Assembly (NCBI GenBank): GCA_949288335.1
Contig: CASEJU010000047.1
Span: 1 to 35,621 of the forward strand
DNA from: an uncultured bacterium
GTDB lineage: Bacteria > Bacillota_I > Bacilli_A > RF39 > UBA660
Direction: 5' to 3'
Length of the DNA: 35,621 bases
The notes under the pieces are model-generated. The model had not been told where the DNA came from. It saw only the letters and a program-made list of their open reading frames with translations, and ran no database searches. Both the position numbers and the translations under genes were made by a program. Below are positions 32,998-35,621 of the stretch, piece after piece (position 1 is the stretch's first letter; every line of letters starts with the position of its first letter).

Positions 32998-33245
32998 ACT
33001 ATTAACTTAATTGCAGTTCTTTCCTCGCCTTCAATTACTATGTCCGTAAAGGCTGGGATGCAAACTAAATTTTTACCAGATGGAGCAACAAAACCTCTTG
33101 CTATTGCAATTGCTTTAATTGCTTGGTTTAAGGCACCTGCTCCTATTGCTTGTATCTCAACAGAACCTTTTTCTCTAAATACGTTAGCTAGTGCTCCTGC
33201 TACGCTAGATGGATTTGACTTTGATGAAACTTTAAGTGTTTCCAT
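32985..33245 (-). CDS. spoVS: SpoVS-like protein
   Basis: The 86-residue protein matches stage V sporulation protein S along its whole length: LKVSSKSNPSSVAGALANVF, then EIQAIGAGALNQAIKAIAIA, RGFVAPSGKNLVCIPAF and a closing basic IKLIVEAR. SpoVS is a small Alba-like protein needed for late sporulation in Bacillus, but it is also conserved in non-sporulating bacteria. The start has AGGAGG upstream and a TATAAT lies at 33278-33273. It is a single-gene unit. Presence alone does not show that the organism sporulates. Confidence 0.95.
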   Translation of the reverse strand: METLKVSSKSNPSSVAGALANVFREKGSVEIQAIGAGALNQAIKAIAIARGFVAPSGKNLVCIPAFTDIVIEGEERTAIKLIVEAR

Positions 33246-33309
33246 GAATTTTTCCTCCTTAATATTTTAGTCATTATAAATATATTAAAAAAGGAAGAAA
33301 ATATTCTTT

Positions 33310-33810
33310 TTACTGATTAAACATATCAATAACTTCAGAAAGATGGGTTATTTCAGGATAGTCACTACCTTCTAGTTCTTTTACAAACTTAATTCCAATA
33401 CCAAGTTTTTTTTGCCACTCTTTTATGTTACCGGAATAATCATCTATTAGTATTGCAGCAGACGCGTTAACAACCTCTGTTTTTGGTATTTCCTTTGGAA
33501 CAGAAACGATTGTTACTTGTGGTAAGTTTTTATGTAAATACTTTATTTTTTCTACCATTTCATTAGTTGAGTTAATATGCGTTAAGATGTACACATTAAA
33601 TTTTTTAGATGCACAGATCTTTTTTATTTCATTTATACTATCATTAATCGGTTCTGTTTCTTCTATTAGTTTTTTCCAATCAAGCTCTCTAAAAAAAGCC
33701 ATTACTTTTTCTTGATCTTTTAAATCAATTCCTCTTTTATTTAACTCCTCATATGATTTCGTCATGGTATCTAATATTACACCATCAAAGTCTATGTATA
33801 ATTGTTTCAT
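33310..33810 (-). CDS. HAD-superfamily hydrolase
   Basis: The 166-residue protein opens with the HAD motif I LYIDFDGVILDTM (residues 4-16, nucleophile Asp and general acid Asp). Motif II is VYILTH (about residue 74) and the acidic motif IV is ILIDDYSGN (about 120-128). Its small size and short cap resemble 5'-nucleotidase-like (NT5C/YqfW-type) HAD proteins, but the substrate cannot be read from sequence. Its ATG, with GGAAGGAG upstream, lies inside the 3' end of the pseudouridine synthase gene (26-base overlap), so the two are tightly coupled. Confidence 0.82.
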   Translation of the reverse strand: MKQLYIDFDGVILDTMTKSYEELNKRGIDLKDQEKVMAFFRELDWKKLIEETEPINDSINEIKKICASKKFNVYILTHINSTNEMVEKIKYLHKNLPQVTIVSVPKEIPKTEVVNASAAILIDDYSGNIKEWQKKLGIGIKFVKELEGSDYPEITHLSEVIDMFNQ

Positions 33811-34462
33811 TTTCTATCTCCTTCCATTTCGGTAATAACGTAAACTCTAGTACTTCTTTTCTTACCGGGTGACTAAATGATAATTTATATGCATAAAGTC
33901 TTATTTGTTCATTATTCTTGCTGCCATATAACTGATCACCATATAACGGATATCCTAAATATTTAAATTGTAATCTTATTTGGTGGTGACGACCCGTTAT
34001 TAAGTTTATTTTAACAATGGTTTTATCCTTATAATACCCCACTACTTCATAAGTAAGTTTTGATAATTTAGCTTCTTTAAAATGTTCATCCACAACTTTA
34101 CTCTTCCCCGTTTTAGAATCTTTATATAAATAATTTACTAACTCACCAGTTTTATTTTTTAATATACCATCAAGTACCGCAACATAAGTTTTATTAAACC
34201 TATGATTTTTAATTTCCTCGTTTAGTCTTTTCGCAGCTTTAGAAGTACGTGCAAAAACCATTATACCACCGACTGGTCTATCTAGTCTGTGGACAAGACC
34301 TATATAAACGTTACCGGGCTTATTATACTTTTCTTTAACATACTTCTTAACCATGGTAAGTAAATCAATATCCCCAGTAATATCACCTTGTGATAAAACG
34401 TTTACTGGTTTTTCAACAACTATTATTTGGTTATCTTCATATAGCACGTTTAGCTTATTCAT
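33785..34462 (-). CDS. RluA-family pseudouridine synthase
   Basis: RluA-type enzymes convert specific uridines of rRNA or tRNA to pseudouridine. The protein (225 residues from the start at 34462) has the family's VLYEDNQIIVVEKP near the N-terminus, the catalytic Asp in LVHRLDRPVGGIMVFARTSK (about residues 56-75), NKTYVAVLDG, and LITGRHHQIRLQFKYLGYPL. There is no S4 domain, so it resembles the shorter, S4-less members. The ATG at 34462 overlaps the stop of the methyltransferase gene; an ATG at 34477 is possible because the ribosome binding site is not clear. It ends with TGA, which shows UGA is a stop. Confidence 0.9.
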   Translation of the reverse strand: MNKLNVLYEDNQIIVVEKPVNVLSQGDITGDIDLLTMVKKYVKEKYNKPGNVYIGLVHRLDRPVGGIMVFARTSKAAKRLNEEIKNHRFNKTYVAVLDGILKNKTGELVNYLYKDSKTGKSKVVDEHFKEAKLSKLTYEVVGYYKDKTIVKINLITGRHHQIRLQFKYLGYPLYGDQLYGSKNNEQIRLYAYKLSFSHPVRKEVLEFTLLPKWKEIENETIIHRL

Positions 34463-35321
34463 CTTCCCATAAACCATAAATACCACACGGTAAAACAAGC
34501 ATGCTACCAGTCATTGGTAGTCCTACTTCACCTGATGATATTTTTCCTTTACGTTTTTTATTTACTGTTAAACTTAAAATGTTTTCAAGTACTTTAGAAG
34601 ACATTCCTGTTGTATATGAATTTATTAAGAAGAATAATGGGTTATCGCTTAATACTTCTTCACATAATTTTACTAAATCATACAAGTTATCTTCTATGTT
34701 CCAAACCTCGCCATTAGCACCTCTTCCATATGATGGAGGATCCATAATAATAGCATCATACTTATTACCACGTCTTATTTCCCTTTTAACGAATTTTATA
34801 ACGTCATCTACGATAAATCTAACGTATCTATCGGTTAAATTAGATGATGTTATGTTTTCTTTTGCCCAAGTGACCATTCCTTTTGATGAGTCTACGTGAA
34901 CAACGTCTGCCCCGGCATATGCGCATGCTACCGTTGCCCCACCGGTATACGCAAATAAGTTAAGGACTTTTATTTTTCTATTAGCATTTTTTATTTTATC
35001 AATCATAAAGTCCCAATTAACAGCTTGCTCCGGAAACAAACCAGTATGTTTAAAACCCATTTGTTTAATGTTAAAAGTTAAGTTTTTATACTTTACTTGC
35101 CAAGACTCTTTAATATCTTTTAAATTTTCCCAGTGCCCTCCACCTTTATTACTTCTAAAGTATTTGGCATTAGCACTCTTCCATAATTTTGGATAATTTT
35201 TTTCTTTCCATACTATTTGCGGATCTGGTCTATCTAAAACATAATTTCCCCAACGTTCTAATTTTCTGCCATCAGCCATATCTAATATCTCATAGTCTTT
35301 CCAGCCATTTGCAATTCTCAA
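34455..35321 (-). CDS. Class I SAM-dependent methyltransferase, RlmI/RlmK-like, TTG start
   Basis: The 288-residue protein has the SAM-binding motif KVLNLFAYTGGATVACAYAG (about residues 119-138), an acidic strand VVHVDSSKGMVTWAKEN, and the catalytic IIMDPPSYGRGANGEVW (about 191-207). These are the marks of rRNA methyltransferases related to RlmI and the RlmL C-terminal half. The N-terminal domain (WGNYVLDRPDPQIVW) is conserved in Bacillota homologs. TTG at 35321 is preferred because AGAGGTGG lies five bases upstream; the ATG at 35351 has no ribosome binding site. It heads an operon with the pseudouridine synthase and HAD genes, so a common role in RNA modification is plausible. Confidence 0.85.
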   Translation of the reverse strand: MRIANGWKDYEILDMADGRKLERWGNYVLDRPDPQIVWKEKNYPKLWKSANAKYFRSNKGGGHWENLKDIKESWQVKYKNLTFNIKQMGFKHTGLFPEQAVNWDFMIDKIKNANRKIKVLNLFAYTGGATVACAYAGADVVHVDSSKGMVTWAKENITSSNLTDRYVRFIVDDVIKFVKREIRRGNKYDAIIMDPPSYGRGANGEVWNIEDNLYDLVKLCEEVLSDNPLFFLINSYTTGMSSKVLENILSLTVNKKRKGKISSGEVGLPMTGSMLVLPCGIYGLWEDE

Positions 35322-35381
35322 GATAACCACCTCTAAAATTAATTTTATCATTATTAGATGAATTTTAAAAGAATTATAAAT

Positions 35382-35412
35382 AAAAAAAACAAGATGTTAT
35401 TTATCTTGTTTT
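35382..35412 (-). terminator. Terminator of the Rpn-like gene
   Basis: AAAACAAGAT and ATCTTGTTTT form a perfect 10-base inverted repeat with a 7-base loop, then TTTT on the minus strand. Confidence 0.8.
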
Positions 35413-35417
35413 ACATC

Positions 35418-35621
35418 TTAATTTTTTAATTTTTCTATTTCATCTATAGATAATCCTGTAGATGATGAAATAATTTTTTTATCAATACCTTCTTTAAGTA
35501 AATTCCTTGCAATTTCTTTTTGTTTGTTTAAAGCACCTTCTTTAAGGCCTTCTTCTTTTCCTTCTTTTAATCCATCTGCCTTTCCTTCGGCATGACCCTC
35601 ATTCCATCCTTCTTTTATCGC
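35418..35621 (-). CDS. C-terminal tail of an Rpn/YhgA-like PD-(D/E)XK protein (5' part outside window)
   Basis: The minus-strand frame from the window edge to TAA at 35418 reads AIKEGWNEGHAEGKADGLKE, more EGK/EGL-type repeats, then KQKEIARNLLKEGIDKKIIS and SSTGLSIDEIEKLKN. Repeated Glu-Gly-Lys units followed by 'IA..LL..G.....I...TGLS..EI..L' are the usual tail of Rpn-family (recombination-promoting nuclease, transposase_31) proteins. The nuclease domain itself is not in the window. Confidence 0.75.
   Translation of the reverse strand, partial: AIKEGWNEGHAEGKADGLKEGKEEGLKEGALNKQKEIARNLLKEGIDKKIISSSTGLSIDEIEKLKN

Overview
The window is AT-rich and gene-dense, and nearly every gene lies on the minus strand. 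It looks like chromosomal DNA of a low-GC Bacillota, probably an uncultured member of the Bacilli or 'Mollicutes'-type gut lineages (RF39-like). That placement is an inference from gene content: the DnaB/DnaI primosome pair, AddAB instead of RecBCD, a T-box leader, SpoVS, pyruvate phosphate dikinase, and a ThrRS without a TGS domain. UGA reads as stop here, because the pseudouridine synthase gene ends on TGA inside an overlap with the next gene.

Layout. Positions 1-84 are the right end of an IS3-type insertion sequence: transposase C-terminus plus terminal inverted repeat. Positions 118-3204 hold a threonine T-box operon: promoter, T-box leader with probable ACU specifier, a nucleotidyltransferase-fold protein, a small basic protein and thrS. 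Diverging from it is a membrane-anchored arylsulfotransferase, the only complete sizeable plus-strand gene. The dnaB-dnaI replication pair follows. Upstream of dnaB, 7289-7563 holds a compact element: a convergent plus-strand small RNA, a 27-residue hydrophobic peptide ORF on the minus strand, a shared terminator hairpin and inverted-repeat ends. It resembles a type I toxin-antitoxin locus and is the best candidate here for something undescribed.

From 7.6 to 11.4 kb are two envelope proteins of unknown or redox type, then tsf and rpsB; rpsB carries an unusual C-terminal extension and a structured leader. From 11.4 to 16.2 kb are an HD-domain phosphohydrolase, priA and a large cysteine-rich repeat surface protein. 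From 16.3 to 25 kb is an operon addB-addA-glyA-folD-smr that combines DNA repair and one-carbon metabolism. From 25 to 32.4 kb are an unknown protein with an operator-like inverted repeat, ppdK, xerC, two unknown proteins that look like diverged tandem paralogs, and a GtrA-family membrane protein.

The last 3.3 kb hold a decayed YefM/YoeB toxin-antitoxin pair whose promoter and operator look intact, spoVS, an overlapping methyltransferase-pseudouridine synthase-HAD operon, and the C-terminal tail of an Rpn/YhgA-type protein cut by the window edge. Many promoters show an extended -10 (TGnTATAAT), several after a T-rich spacer. I saw no rRNA, tRNA or CRISPR array. The only gene-free stretches near or above 300 bases are 2936-3272 (T-box leader and divergent promoters) and 7219-7613 (the small RNA and peptide locus).
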